NCBI RefSeq assembly: GCF_000420365.1
Contig: NZ_ATUU01000004.1
Location: 81,577-145,576, forward strand
Source of the DNA: Weissella halotolerans DSM 20190
GTDB lineage: Bacteria > Bacillota > Bacilli > Lactobacillales > Lactobacillaceae
Length of the DNA stretch: 64,000 nucleotides
Direction: 5' to 3'
The notes beneath the pieces were generated by a model that ran no database searches, was not told the DNA's origin, and was given only the letters and a program-made list of their open reading frames with translations. A program made the translations under genes and the position numbers. The first letter of the stretch is position 1. Every line of letters starts with the position of its first letter. This document shows positions 36,965 to 45,572 of this stretch, one piece after another.

Positions 36965-37948
36965 ATGAGTAAGGAAATCGGCATTGATTTGGGGACGGCC
37001 AACGTCCTCATCTACGTTGACGGCGAAGGGATTGTGCTAAACGAGCCTTCCGTAGTCGCGGTCGATACAAAGACGGATAAAGTGCTGGCAGTGGGCATGG
37101 AAGCCTACCGCATGGTAGGGCGGACACCGGGTAATATTCGCGCAGTGCGTCCTCTAAAGGATGGGGTCATCTCAGATTTTGATATGACAGAAGAAATGTT
37201 GTCGTATTTTATGGCCAAGCTCAACTTAAAGGGAATTATGTCGCGGCCTAATATTATGGTTTGTGCGCCTACTAACATTACTGAAATTGAGCGTAAAGCA
37301 ATTATCGAAGCAGCTGAGAAGTCAGGCGGTGGCAAGGTATATTTGGAATATGAGCCTAAGGTAGCTGCTGTAGGGGCTGGCTTAGATATTTTCTCACCTA
37401 TCGCATCGATGGTCATTGACATGGGTGGTGGAACCTCAGATATTGCCGTCCTTTCCTTGGGTGATATTGTGGCTAGTACGTCAATTCGCGTCGCTGGTGA
37501 TAAGCTAAATGCTGATATTGCTAATTATATTAAGCATGAGCATGGCTTGTTGATTGGTGAGCGGACAGCTGAGAAGGTGAAAATGGAAATTGGAACTGCC
37601 ATTCCAAAGGACGAACCTAAGGCTATGGAAGTTCGGGGGCGGGATAATTTCTCAGGAATGCCCCAGACCATTACAATTAATGAAAACGAGGCGGAACAGG
37701 CCATGCATGATTCGCTAAAGCAGATTGTCACGGCGGCCCATAACGTCTTAGCAAGTATTCAGCCGGAATTAGCTGCTGATATTATTGATCGTGGTATTAT
37801 CTTGACCGGTGGTGGAGCTCTCTTGCACGGGACAGCAGAACTATTAGCGAGTCAACTTGATGTACCAGTGATGATTGCAGATCATCCCCTTGATAATGTC
37901 GCTAAAGGGGCGGGAGAACTATTGAGCCATATGACTCAGGAAAGATAG
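36965..37948 (+). CDS. mreB: Rod-shape actin homologue MreB (Mbl type)
   Basis: A 327-residue actin-like ATPase that guides lateral cell-wall synthesis with RodA. It begins with IGIDLGTANVLIYVDGEGIVLNEPSVVA, split over residues 5-32, and has RPLKDGVISDFD near 59-70, the phosphate-2 motif VIDMGGGTSDIAVLS near 151-165 and the adenosine motif ILTGGGALLHG near 279-289. The ANVLIYVDGEGIVLNEPS stretch looks closer to Mbl than to MreB proper, and the usual mreCD genes do not follow. Instead a small DUF2969-like gene and rodA follow. AAAGAGGTGAAAAC is a good ribosome binding site. Confidence 0.93.
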   Translation: MSKEIGIDLGTANVLIYVDGEGIVLNEPSVVAVDTKTDKVLAVGMEAYRMVGRTPGNIRAVRPLKDGVISDFDMTEEMLSYFMAKLNLKGIMSRPNIMVCAPTNITEIERKAIIEAAEKSGGGKVYLEYEPKVAAVGAGLDIFSPIASMVIDMGGGTSDIAVLSLGDIVASTSIRVAGDKLNADIANYIKHEHGLLIGERTAEKVKMEIGTAIPKDEPKAMEVRGRDNFSGMPQTITINENEAEQAMHDSLKQIVTAAHNVLASIQPELAADIIDRGIILTGGGALLHGTAELLASQLDVPVMIADHPLDNVAKGAGELLSHMTQER

Positions 37949-37956
37949 GTGGTTAA

Positions 37957-38163
37957 ATGGCTAGAAAAAATAAACCAGTGTCAGTGGAGATTATTGAGCA
38001 GGACCAGGACGTATCAGAGGTGAAAGTTAATAAAGTCAGTTTAGGATTGATTAACGAGCATGATGGAGTAGAAATTACCTTCCATGATGGTCGCAAGTCT
38101 ACAGTAGCCGATTTTGATGAAGGTGTTTCACGACTGATAGCGGACTATAATTTACATCATTAA
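37957..38163 (+). CDS. Small DUF2969-like protein
   Basis: A 68-residue soluble protein starting eight bases after mreB. The C-terminal half (VSLGLINEHDGVEITFHDGRKSTVADFDEG) suggests a small beta domain. It resembles the short DUF2969 proteins of lactobacilli, often found between mreB/mbl and rodA. The function is unknown; its place suggests a link to the elongation machinery. Confidence 0.7.
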   Translation: MARKNKPVSVEIIEQDQDVSEVKVNKVSLGLINEHDGVEITFHDGRKSTVADFDEGVSRLIADYNLHH

Positions 38164-38184
38164 CTTAAAAAGTGGGGGAAGCAC

Positions 38185-39378
38185 ATGCTAAAGCGTTTTT
38201 TTAGTTCCGATGGTGATATTGATTGGTCCATTGTCTTCGTGGTCTTAATGTTGGCTTTAGTTGGGCTCTCATCTTTGTATGTGGCAGCCTCTAATGATAC
38301 AAATGGTCTAAATGTAAAACGGATGGTGTTGATGCAACTAGCCTATTACATTGTCGGAACTGGTGTCGTTTTATTGATTATGCAGTTTGATTCAGAACAA
38401 CTCTGGCGTCTAGCACCGTATGTTTTTGCGATTGGCGTCTTCTTGATGGTCGCTGTTTTAATCTTCTATAGTCGAAGCTATGCAGTTAAAACTGGGGCCA
38501 AGTCTTGGTTTGCGGTTGGTCCATTGACCTTCCAACCATCTGAAGTAATGAAACCAGCCTTTATTATTATGTTGGCTCGGGTCATTGCTAATCATAATTC
38601 AGATTTTCCGGTTCATACATTAAATTCCGACTGGATATTGCTACGTAAGATTATTCTATGGTCCTTACCAATTCTGGTCTTAGTTTTGGCTCAACATGAC
38701 TTTGGGACTATGCTCGTCTTTTTGGCGATTATTTTTGGGATGACGATGGTTTCCGGGTTGTCTTGGTCTATTTTAGGGCCAATTATTGGATTGGCAGCAA
38801 CAGTTGGAACAACAGCGATTGTTTTTGTTACGCAACCCTGGGGTCGACGGATTTTGGGGCACTTTGGATTTGAAGCCTATCAATTTGCTAGAATTGATTC
38901 TTGGTTAAATCCACAAGGGGACACGACAAATGCTGGTTTTCAATTGTGGCAGTCCATGAAAGCGATTGGCTCAGGTGGTTTAATGGGAACCGGGTTTAAT
39001 GTGTCACATGTTAATGTGCCGGTCAGAGAATCTGATATGATTTTCTCTGTTATTGGGGAAAATTTTGGGTTTATTGGGAGTATTTTGGTCTTGATTTTAT
39101 ATTTCCTTCTGATTTATCAAGTTTTTCAGGTAGTTTATGATACATCAAACCAGTTTTACGCGTACATTGCTGCTGGGGTAGTGATGATGTTAGTCTTTCA
39201 TATATTTGAAAATATTGGTATGAATATTGGCTTGGTGCCATTAACTGGAATTCCCTTACCTTTTATTTCGCAAGGGGGTTCGGCTTTGATTGGGAATATG
39301 ATTGGGATTGGCCTGATTATGTCCATGCGATACCATTATAAGTCTTTCACATTATCTAACCGGCGCGGTTTTGCTTAA
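38185..39378 (+). CDS. rodA: Peptidoglycan glycosyltransferase RodA (SEDS family)
   Basis: A 397-residue SEDS-family membrane protein with about ten segments that polymerises lipid II for side-wall growth. Hallmarks are WFAVGPLTFQPSEVMKPAF (about residues 109-127), QHDFGTMLVF with the catalytic-type Asp near 172, the long extracellular loop containing QLWQSMKAIGSGGLMGTGF (about 254-272), ESDMIFSVIGENFGF (about 284-298) and GIPLPFISQGGSAL near 356-369. Cotranscribed with mreB. A terminator follows. Confidence 0.93.
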   Translation: MLKRFFSSDGDIDWSIVFVVLMLALVGLSSLYVAASNDTNGLNVKRMVLMQLAYYIVGTGVVLLIMQFDSEQLWRLAPYVFAIGVFLMVAVLIFYSRSYAVKTGAKSWFAVGPLTFQPSEVMKPAFIIMLARVIANHNSDFPVHTLNSDWILLRKIILWSLPILVLVLAQHDFGTMLVFLAIIFGMTMVSGLSWSILGPIIGLAATVGTTAIVFVTQPWGRRILGHFGFEAYQFARIDSWLNPQGDTTNAGFQLWQSMKAIGSGGLMGTGFNVSHVNVPVRESDMIFSVIGENFGFIGSILVLILYFLLIYQVFQVVYDTSNQFYAYIAAGVVMMLVFHIFENIGMNIGLVPLTGIPLPFISQGGSALIGNMIGIGLIMSMRYHYKSFTLSNRRGFA

Positions 39379-39393
39379 AGAAAGGCCTGCAGG

Positions 39394-39423
39394 AGGGAGA
39401 GCTGATTAAAGCTCTCCTTTCTT
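39394..39423 (+). terminator. Terminator of the mreB-rodA operon
   Basis: GGAGAGCT pairs with AGCTCTCC, followed by TTTCTT. Confidence 0.7.
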
Positions 39424-39442
39424 AGTATTAGGAGGTAGACAA

Positions 39443-40240
39443 ATGTTAACGATTGGATTTATTGGTGCTGGCCAAATGGCACAAGCGATGGTAAAGGGCT
39501 GGCAGAAACGTGAAGAAATTCATCAAGTGGTTTATGCACCCACAGCTGAGAAGCAAGTTGCCAGTGAATTGGGAATACAGGTAGTCGATACACCGGCTAA
39601 AGTTTGGGAACAAGCGGATATGGTGGTATTGGCAATGAAACCACAGGACTTGCAAACAGTTGCAGATGAATTACGCTTGGTACGTATGCAAAAACCTGAA
39701 GTTATCATTGTTTCGGTTTTAGCGGGGGGCACGCTTAAAGAATTACACCAAGTGCTGGGTGAACGTTTGGTTATCGCAAGAGCTGTCTCTAATATTAATG
39801 TAGCCCTTCGTTATGGCTATACTGGTTTGGCGTTTGATCAGTATGTGGATGCTAGTACCCGAGGGGCTATTGCCATGCTTTTCTTAGAACTTGGTAAAAC
39901 AGATGAATATCCAGAACAAAAATTGAGCGTAGTATCGGCATTAGCAGGATCGGGACCAGCTTTTGTGGCTGCCTTTGTTAAGAGTTATCAAGCTGTGGGG
40001 CAGCAATTAGGCCTAACTGAGGATCAAGCACAGGTTATTGCCTTGCAAACGTTAACTGGGACTGGTATTAATATGACGGAAACGCCGCTGTCCGCTACTC
40101 AATTAGCTAACTTAGCGATAGCGGCCGGCGTTTCAACGAACGCAGGGTACTCGTATTTAACTCAGGGTCAGCTAGAAGAAGTATTGTCTGGTGCGGTTAG
40201 CGCCACGATGGATAAAAATGAACAAGGGGATATAAGCTAA
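39443..40240 (+). CDS. proC: Pyrroline-5-carboxylate reductase
   Basis: A 265-residue NADPH-dependent enzyme for the last step of proline synthesis. The Rossmann loop IGFIGAGQMAQAMVKGW is at residues 3-19, then VVLAMKPQDL near 60-69 and the C-terminal signature VSALAGSGPAFVAAF near 159-173. AGGAGGTAGACAA precedes the ATG. The genes for the earlier proline steps (proA, proB) are not in this window. Confidence 0.95.
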   Translation: MLTIGFIGAGQMAQAMVKGWQKREEIHQVVYAPTAEKQVASELGIQVVDTPAKVWEQADMVVLAMKPQDLQTVADELRLVRMQKPEVIIVSVLAGGTLKELHQVLGERLVIARAVSNINVALRYGYTGLAFDQYVDASTRGAIAMLFLELGKTDEYPEQKLSVVSALAGSGPAFVAAFVKSYQAVGQQLGLTEDQAQVIALQTLTGTGINMTETPLSATQLANLAIAAGVSTNAGYSYLTQGQLEEVLSGAVSATMDKNEQGDIS

Positions 40241-40256
40241 TTTTCTATAAAAAAGC

Positions 40257-40285
40257 TTGCATTATTTGGTAGAAGTTGCTAATAT
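40257..40285 (+). promoter_or_regulatory. Promoter for tRNA-Glu
   Basis: TTGCAT at 40257-40262, 17-base spacer, TAATAT at 40280-40285; the tRNA starts 29 bases downstream. Confidence 0.6.
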
Positions 40286-40313
40286 GAATATTGTTGTGTT
40301 AGCAACTGATGAT

Positions 40314-40385
40314 GGCTCATTGGTCAAGCGGTTAAGACTCCGGTTTTTCACACCGGCATCCAGGGTTCGACTCCCTGATGAGCTA
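40314..40385 (+). tRNA. tRNA-Glu (anticodon UUC)
   Basis: A 72-base cloverleaf. The acceptor arms GGCTCAT and ATGAGCT pair (first pair G-U), the anticodon stem CCGGT/ACCGG encloses TTTTCAC with TTC at 40347-40349, and the T loop is GGTTCGACTCC. No CCA is encoded; the discriminator base is A. It is a single gene with its own promoter and terminator. Confidence 0.95.
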
Positions 40386-40386
40386 T

Positions 40387-40433
40387 AAAAAAAGAGGAAA
40401 CTTACTTTCTAGGAGTAGGCTTCCTCTTTTTTT
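40387..40433 (+). terminator. Terminator after tRNA-Glu
   Basis: AAAAAAGAGGAA pairs with TTCCTCTTTTTT, with a second short stem inside. Confidence 0.88.
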
Positions 40434-40504
40434 ATACATAACATGGTAAACTATGAGAAGAAAAAGAAGACAATACTGACAAAGACAGAGCAAGGGAGGG
40501 ACAG

Positions 40505-41320
40505 ATGAAAGTTTTAGCAACGGATTTGGATAATACCTTTTTACATCGAGATTTATCCTATTCAAGCGAAGCCTTTGGACGCTTATTAACGAAGTGGCTA
40601 GCTCAGGGGAACCGGTTTGTTGTTGCGACTGGTAGAGAGTTACGCTGGGTAGAGGCTAAATTTGCTCCTTTTATGTCTGACATTGATGTAGTGGCTAGTA
40701 ACGGGGTTGTCTTGAAATTAAGACAGGAGACAGCAACGATGCAAACTTTACCTGCTGCTAGTCTCATGATGCTGCAAAAGTTAATTGTTGACCAGATTGG
40801 TAAACCGACCCAAGGCTTACGAGCCTACACGAAAGATAAATTATATTTGGTTAATGGAATGGGAAATATTCAAACAAAGGAGCGTGATTTTACACGTTCC
40901 CTTTATGATGAAGTTTATGAAATAGATCAACTGCAAGAAATTTCAGACCCCATTTTAACGGTGACTGGTAATTGGGCTGCAAGTGAAAGTGACCAGGCGG
41001 CAGAGGCTATTAATGATGCTGGAATTGGCTTATATGCCACTACATCAGGTTATGGGGCGGTTGATATTCTACCCGCTGGCGTTAATAAGGCAAATACCCT
41101 ATCGCTACTATTAACCAAGCTTGGGCTTAGTAGTGACCAGCTTATCGCCTTTGGGGATGGAATGAATGATTTAGAGATGTTGCGCTTAGCTGGTCATCCC
41201 TTTGTAATGCCTAATGGAGATCAGCGCCTCTTGAATGAAGGCTTTACTGTGGTACCAAAGGATAATAATCATGATGGTGTTTTAGAAGTTTGGCAAGCAT
41301 TAATGCAGGTGGCAGACTGA
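40505..41320 (+). CDS. HAD-superfamily Cof-type phosphatase
   Basis: A 271-residue HAD hydrolase with a type-IIB cap. Motif I is DLDNTF near residues 7-12 (the second catalytic Asp is followed by Asn), motif II VVATGRE near 39-45, the cap lies about 85-185, and the C-terminal VDILPAGVNKANTL and FGDGMNDLEML complete the active site. Such enzymes usually hydrolyse sugar phosphates or pyridoxal phosphate; the substrate is unknown. It is a relative of the HAD gene at 53302. Confidence 0.9.
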   Translation: MKVLATDLDNTFLHRDLSYSSEAFGRLLTKWLAQGNRFVVATGRELRWVEAKFAPFMSDIDVVASNGVVLKLRQETATMQTLPAASLMMLQKLIVDQIGKPTQGLRAYTKDKLYLVNGMGNIQTKERDFTRSLYDEVYEIDQLQEISDPILTVTGNWAASESDQAAEAINDAGIGLYATTSGYGAVDILPAGVNKANTLSLLLTKLGLSSDQLIAFGDGMNDLEMLRLAGHPFVMPNGDQRLLNEGFTVVPKDNNHDGVLEVWQALMQVAD

Positions 41321-41369
41321 GTTAAAACTAAGGTAGCGGCTTCAAGCAGGACATTGACTGGAGGAAAAA

Positions 41370-43328
41370 ATGGCTTTTTTAAGTTTACGAGATATTTATA
41401 AGTCTTATTACGTCGGTGATCAAACCATTCCGGTATTAAAAGGAATTAGTTTAGATTTTAATTTAGGGGAATTTGTTTCAATCCTGGGTGAGTCGGGTGG
41501 TGGAAAATCGACCCTAATGAATATTATTGGTGGCCTGGATCGTAATTTTTCAGGAACTGTAACGGTAGATGGTCAAGTGTTAGATCATCATAAGGAAAAG
41601 CAATTAGATGAGTACCGACGGGCAACTGTTGGCTACATTTATCAGTCTTATAATTTAATTAGCCATTTGACGGTATTGGATAATGTTCTGGTATCGCTTG
41701 ATATGACAAATTTGACCCGTGAGGAGCGCGAACAACGGGCACGAACTTTACTAAAGGATGTGGGCCTAGCCGATCAGGCAAAAAAATATCCAAGTCAGTT
41801 ATCGGGGGGGCAAAAACAACGAGTAGCGATTGCCCGGGCTTTGGCAAAAGACCCAGCAATTATTATTGCTGATGAGCCAACTGGGGCTTTGGATGGTGAA
41901 AATACAAAGGAAGTTTTGGCAATTTTGAATCAAATTGCCGCCCAGGGGAAATTAGTTATTGCGGTCACACATTCACAAGAGGTGGCCCATGCGGGTACGC
42001 GCATTGTGCACTTAGCAGATGGTAAAATTGACGATGATCAAATTCTGCGGCCACCTTACCCGGTTCCAGGTGAACCAAGCCAAATTGAAGCTCGGCCGCT
42101 CCCAGCTTGGGTAAGTTATCAGAATGCTTTTAAACATGTTAAGTATCATTTTTGGCAAAACTTTTTAATTGTTTTAGGAACGGCAATTGGGTTGTTTGCG
42201 GTTCTCTTGTTTGGTGGCCTGGGTAATGGGGTGAAGGCTTATATTGATAAGGAGATTAACACCTTTATTAACCCACAATCAGTAAATGTTATGCGTTACA
42301 TTCCTGATGATCAGGCGTCAGCAGTACAAACAAATCCACAATTAGGAAGCTTTTCTGATCAGCAAATACAACAACTCCGTTCAGTTAAACATGTTAAACA
42401 AATCCAGCCGGGTTACCAGTTTCAAAATGTTCAGGTAGACCAGTTAGGTTCTAAAACAATCAATATGGCCAACGTTTCAAATTGGTCGAGTGATTATCAG
42501 AAGCGGATTATCAAGGCCGGAACCATTCCTGGTAAAAATGAAATTGCGGTAGATAAGAAAACCGTCGCTAAGAAATATAGCACTAAGGATTGGCGGTCAG
42601 TAGTCGGTAAGCAGGTTACCTTAAACTGGACCAGTGTGAATAAAGAGGGGATGCCCGTTAAATTAACTAAAACAGTACGGATAGCTGGCGTGGTTGATTA
42701 TGATAAAAGTGCGTTAAACCTGATGAACACAGCAACCATGAAAGCGGCCTTGCAAGAAGGGCAAGCAATGGCTGACCCAACCTTTGTGACTATTCGAGTT
42801 GACCAGCGTGAGCATGTTGATCAAGTGCAAAAGAAGATTGATGGTTTAAAGAATGCTAAGCACCAGCGAGAATTCACAGCAGTGACAGCTGGCTCGATTT
42901 TAGGTGAGATAAATACGATTGTTGACTTAGCAACGAATGTGCTCGCTACTATTGCGGGTATCTCATTAGTTGTATCGGCCCTGATGATTATTGTTAGTAT
43001 GTTTATGTCGGTGGCTGAACGAACTAAGGAAATTGGTATTTTGCGGGCTCTGGGTGAATCTAAACGTGACATACGACGCCTATTTACGAGTGAATCGCTA
43101 TTGCTAGGCTTGTTATCGGCTATTCTTGCTACGGGATTAGCTTTTGGCTTGGGTTATTTAATTAATCTAGCCCTTTATCAAATTGCTAAGTTTGATATGA
43201 TTCAAATTCAGCCTGCTAACATTGGTTGGACCTTTGCTTTGGCCTTAGTTATTTCCTTCTTGGCTGCACTTTTGCCTGCCCGACGAGCTGCAAAGTTGAA
43301 TCCAATTGATGCTCTATCAGCAGATTAA
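41370..43328 (+). CDS. MacB-like ABC transporter, fused ATPase and permease
   Basis: A 652-residue fusion of an ATPase (residues 1 to about 230; Walker A GESGGGKST near 37-45, signature LSGGQKQR near 143-150, Walker B IIIADEP) with a permease of the MacB/FtsX type. After a linker comes membrane segment 1 (about 262-282), an extracellular domain of about 220 residues, and three C-terminal segments with the FtsX stretch ERTKEIGILRALGESKRDIRRLF. Type-VII exporters of this kind expel peptides or antibiotics or sense them. No two-component system lies next to it. GGAGGAAAAA precedes the ATG. Confidence 0.9.
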   Translation: MAFLSLRDIYKSYYVGDQTIPVLKGISLDFNLGEFVSILGESGGGKSTLMNIIGGLDRNFSGTVTVDGQVLDHHKEKQLDEYRRATVGYIYQSYNLISHLTVLDNVLVSLDMTNLTREEREQRARTLLKDVGLADQAKKYPSQLSGGQKQRVAIARALAKDPAIIIADEPTGALDGENTKEVLAILNQIAAQGKLVIAVTHSQEVAHAGTRIVHLADGKIDDDQILRPPYPVPGEPSQIEARPLPAWVSYQNAFKHVKYHFWQNFLIVLGTAIGLFAVLLFGGLGNGVKAYIDKEINTFINPQSVNVMRYIPDDQASAVQTNPQLGSFSDQQIQQLRSVKHVKQIQPGYQFQNVQVDQLGSKTINMANVSNWSSDYQKRIIKAGTIPGKNEIAVDKKTVAKKYSTKDWRSVVGKQVTLNWTSVNKEGMPVKLTKTVRIAGVVDYDKSALNLMNTATMKAALQEGQAMADPTFVTIRVDQREHVDQVQKKIDGLKNAKHQREFTAVTAGSILGEINTIVDLATNVLATIAGISLVVSALMIIVSMFMSVAERTKEIGILRALGESKRDIRRLFTSESLLLGLLSAILATGLAFGLGYLINLALYQIAKFDMIQIQPANIGWTFALALVISFLAALLPARRAAKLNPIDALSAD

Positions 43329-43356
43329 CTAGGTAACTTGGTATTTCATAATTTAT

Positions 43357-43390
43357 AAAGAGTGACAGTGTTAAGCTGCACTCTTTTTTC
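43357..43390 (+). terminator. Terminator after the MacB-like gene
   Basis: AAAGAGTG pairs with CACTCTTT and inner CAG/CTG, followed by a T run. Confidence 0.8.
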
Positions 43391-43419
43391 TTGCTAAAAT
43401 TGGACTATACCATTATAAT
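43391..43419 (+). promoter_or_regulatory. Promoter for nagA-nagR
   Basis: TTGCTA at 43391-43396, 17-base spacer, TATAAT at 43414-43419. The spacer is filled by the NagR-type operator. Confidence 0.72.
43399..43414. promoter_or_regulatory. Putative NagR (dre-type) operator
   Basis: ATTGGACTATACCATT has TGG and CCA arms around six bases. It matches the DasR/NagR consensus core TGGTCTAGACCA at ten of twelve positions. It lies exactly between -35 and -10, where a bound repressor would block RNA polymerase. Confidence 0.6.
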
Positions 43420-43460
43420 GAAAGATGTGAACGTTAAGTGAATCAAGTGGAGGCAAGAAA

Positions 43461-44639
43461 ATGAGTACTGTTTTGACACATGCAACAATTTACACCGGCG
43501 AAGAAGGACAACCAGTTATTCATGAGGGATTTATCCGTTTTGGTCAACAGATTGAAAGCTTGGGATCAATGCGCGATTTTCGACCACAGGCTAGTGATGA
43601 TATTCAGCGAGCTGATCGTCAAGTAATTGTACCGGGTTTCATTGATGTTCATACTCATGGTGCCTATGGCTTTGACACAATGGATGGTAGGGCAGAAGAT
43701 ATTAAGCAAATGGTAAGGGGACAAATTACCGAAGGCATAACGTCTGTCTTTCCAACGACGATGACCCAATCAGTTGAGCATATTGATCAAGCTATGCGGG
43801 CAATTAACGAGGCGGCGCAAGACGAACCAGCTATTGTGGGTGTTCATCTCGAGGGGCCCTTTATCAATCCCCATTTTAAAGGTGCTCAACCAGAAGAATA
43901 CATTATCGCCCCTTCAAAGGAATTGGTTGCTAAGTGGAATGAATTATCAGGTAATCGAGTGCGTTTAATTACTTATGCCCCTGAACAGGCAGAGGATATT
44001 CACGCTTTTGAAGACTACTTATTGAATCATCATATTATTGGGTCTGTTGGTCATTCAAACGCAACTCGTGACTTCTTGAAAGATAATGTACGGGCGCCAC
44101 ATATTACCCACTTATACAATGCACAACGGCCCATGAAACATCGTGAGCCAGGAGTTACGGGCCATGCTATGCTAGAAGATGAAATCTATACTGAAATGAT
44201 TGTTGATGGCTATCACATTAAGCCGGATATGGTTAATTTAGCGTTTAAGTTAAAGACGGCTGACCGCATTGACTTAATTACTGATTCGATGCGAGCCAAG
44301 GGGCTAGGTGATGGTGAGTCAGAGTTAGGTGGTCAACAAGTTTGGGTAAAGGACAAGCAGGCACGTTTAGCTGATGGAACCTTAGCTGGTTCTGTATTAG
44401 AATTTGACGATGCCTTCCGGAATATGATGGCCTTTACTGGTGCTTCCATTGAAGAAGCAGTTAAGATGGCTTCAGTTAACCAAGCCCGTGAATTTGGTTT
44501 GTCAAAAAAAGGTACCCTAGCAGTAGGCAAGGATGCTGACCTAAATGTCTTCAGTGCTGATTTAACTGACTTGGCTGGTACTTATAGTCAAGGGCGTCAT
44601 TTTACTAAAGCGGATGCACCTAAGGGAGAAATGATTTAA
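43461..44639 (+). CDS. nagA: N-acetylglucosamine-6-phosphate deacetylase
   Basis: A 392-residue amidohydrolase that turns GlcNAc-6-phosphate into GlcN-6-phosphate, feeding amino sugars into glycolysis or wall synthesis. Metal-site motifs are VIVPGFIDVHTHGAYGFD (about residues 54-71), GVHLEGPFINPHFKGAQ (about 127-143), SVGHSNAT and HLYNAQRPMKHREPG (about 214-228), with the catalytic Asp in ITDSMRAKG near 273-281. It directly abuts nagR. No nagB is in the window. Confidence 0.95.
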   Translation: MSTVLTHATIYTGEEGQPVIHEGFIRFGQQIESLGSMRDFRPQASDDIQRADRQVIVPGFIDVHTHGAYGFDTMDGRAEDIKQMVRGQITEGITSVFPTTMTQSVEHIDQAMRAINEAAQDEPAIVGVHLEGPFINPHFKGAQPEEYIIAPSKELVAKWNELSGNRVRLITYAPEQAEDIHAFEDYLLNHHIIGSVGHSNATRDFLKDNVRAPHITHLYNAQRPMKHREPGVTGHAMLEDEIYTEMIVDGYHIKPDMVNLAFKLKTADRIDLITDSMRAKGLGDGESELGGQQVWVKDKQARLADGTLAGSVLEFDDAFRNMMAFTGASIEEAVKMASVNQAREFGLSKKGTLAVGKDADLNVFSADLTDLAGTYSQGRHFTKADAPKGEMI

Positions 44640-45341
44640 ATGAAAGCAGCTAGATATATTCAAATACATGATGATATGTCTGAAGCAATTGCGAGTGGAA
44701 AATGGCAACCGGGTGATAAAATACCTGCTGAACGTGATTTAGCTGAAGAATTTTCAGTGTCGCGAATGACCTTACGACAGGCTATTATGCTCTTAGTGGA
44801 TGAAGGATTGTTAGAACGTCGGGTAGGGGCAGGTACCTTCGTGGCAGAGCAAAAGGTGCAGGAACGTTTAAATGGCATCTCTTCATTTACTGAGTTAATG
44901 ACAGCTGCAGGAAAGGTGGCAACATCTAAGACGATTGCTTACTACACGGGGATTGCAACTAATGCGGAAGTTCAACACCTTAAACTCACAGATGGTGATT
45001 CAGTATTACGGATGGAACGTATTCGGTATGGCGATGGTGAGCCGATTGCCTATGAAATTGCCACCTTACCTGAAAAACTGGTTTTCGGTTTAGCTCGCAA
45101 AGATTTGACTGATTCCCTGTATCGAACCTTAGCTGACCAACGAGACATTCAGGTGGGAAAGGCCCAACAACGGGTGACGGCAGGAGCAGCGGTGGAGCGC
45201 ATTGCTCAATATTTGCAGATAGATCGCGGAGATCCGGTCTTGTCCTTGGGGCAAGTAACCCTTGATCAACATGGACAGCCCTTTGAATATGTCCGTACCC
45301 AATATGTCGGTGCGCGGTTTGAATTTTATTTAGAACACTAA
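44640..45341 (+). CDS. nagR: GntR-family (HutC/UTRA) repressor NagR
   Basis: A 233-residue transcription factor. The winged-helix DNA-binding domain (about 1-70) shows WQPGDKIPAERDLAEEFSVSRMTLRQA, split at residues 22-48, and GTFVAEQKV; the C-terminal UTRA ligand domain (about 90-230) includes MERIRYGDGEPIAYE. This architecture is that of NagR/YvoA/DasR, which respond to amino-sugar phosphates. The ATG follows the nagA stop with no gap, and the predicted operator in the nagA promoter suggests autoregulation. Confidence 0.9.
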   Translation: MKAARYIQIHDDMSEAIASGKWQPGDKIPAERDLAEEFSVSRMTLRQAIMLLVDEGLLERRVGAGTFVAEQKVQERLNGISSFTELMTAAGKVATSKTIAYYTGIATNAEVQHLKLTDGDSVLRMERIRYGDGEPIAYEIATLPEKLVFGLARKDLTDSLYRTLADQRDIQVGKAQQRVTAGAAVERIAQYLQIDRGDPVLSLGQVTLDQHGQPFEYVRTQYVGARFEFYLEH

Positions 45342-45343
45342 GT

Positions 45344-45378
45344 TAACAGATTCATTGCTTGCCAATGGGTCTGTTTTT
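45344..45378 (+). terminator. Terminator after nagR
   Basis: AACAGA...CATTG pairs with CAATG...TCTGTT, followed by a T run that also forms part of the rpsD promoter spacer. Confidence 0.75.
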
Positions 45379-45387
45379 TGGTAGGAT
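45359..45387 (+). promoter_or_regulatory. Promoter for rpsD
   Basis: TTGCCA at 45359-45364, 17-base spacer and TAGGAT at 45382-45387. It overlaps the nagR terminator. Confidence 0.55.
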
Positions 45388-45393
45388 GGAGTC

Positions 45394-45572
45394 TGTGTTG
45401 GAAACTGCAGCGGATTGTCCGCAAGCTCGTCAACAATTAACCGACCTGTTTCAAGAATGGCAGAGAAAAGAACTAGTAACTGCGCTGCAGCGGCGAACGT
45501 TTGGGTTAACTGCACGAATGCGAGGCAATTCTCTAGAATTCAACAAATTAAAAAATTCTGGAGGACATCTAT
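45394..45572 (+). promoter_or_regulatory. Structured 5' leader of rpsD, possible S4 autoregulatory RNA
   Basis: About 180 bases of GC-richer untranslated sequence with several potential helices (GCGGA/TCCGC near 45410-45422; repeated CTGCAGCGG blocks). The last helix, CTAGAATT 45533-45540 with AATTCTGG 45554-45561, covers the first bases of the GGAGG at 45560-45564. S4 represses its own mRNA in other bacteria; the same role here is inferred. Confidence 0.5.
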
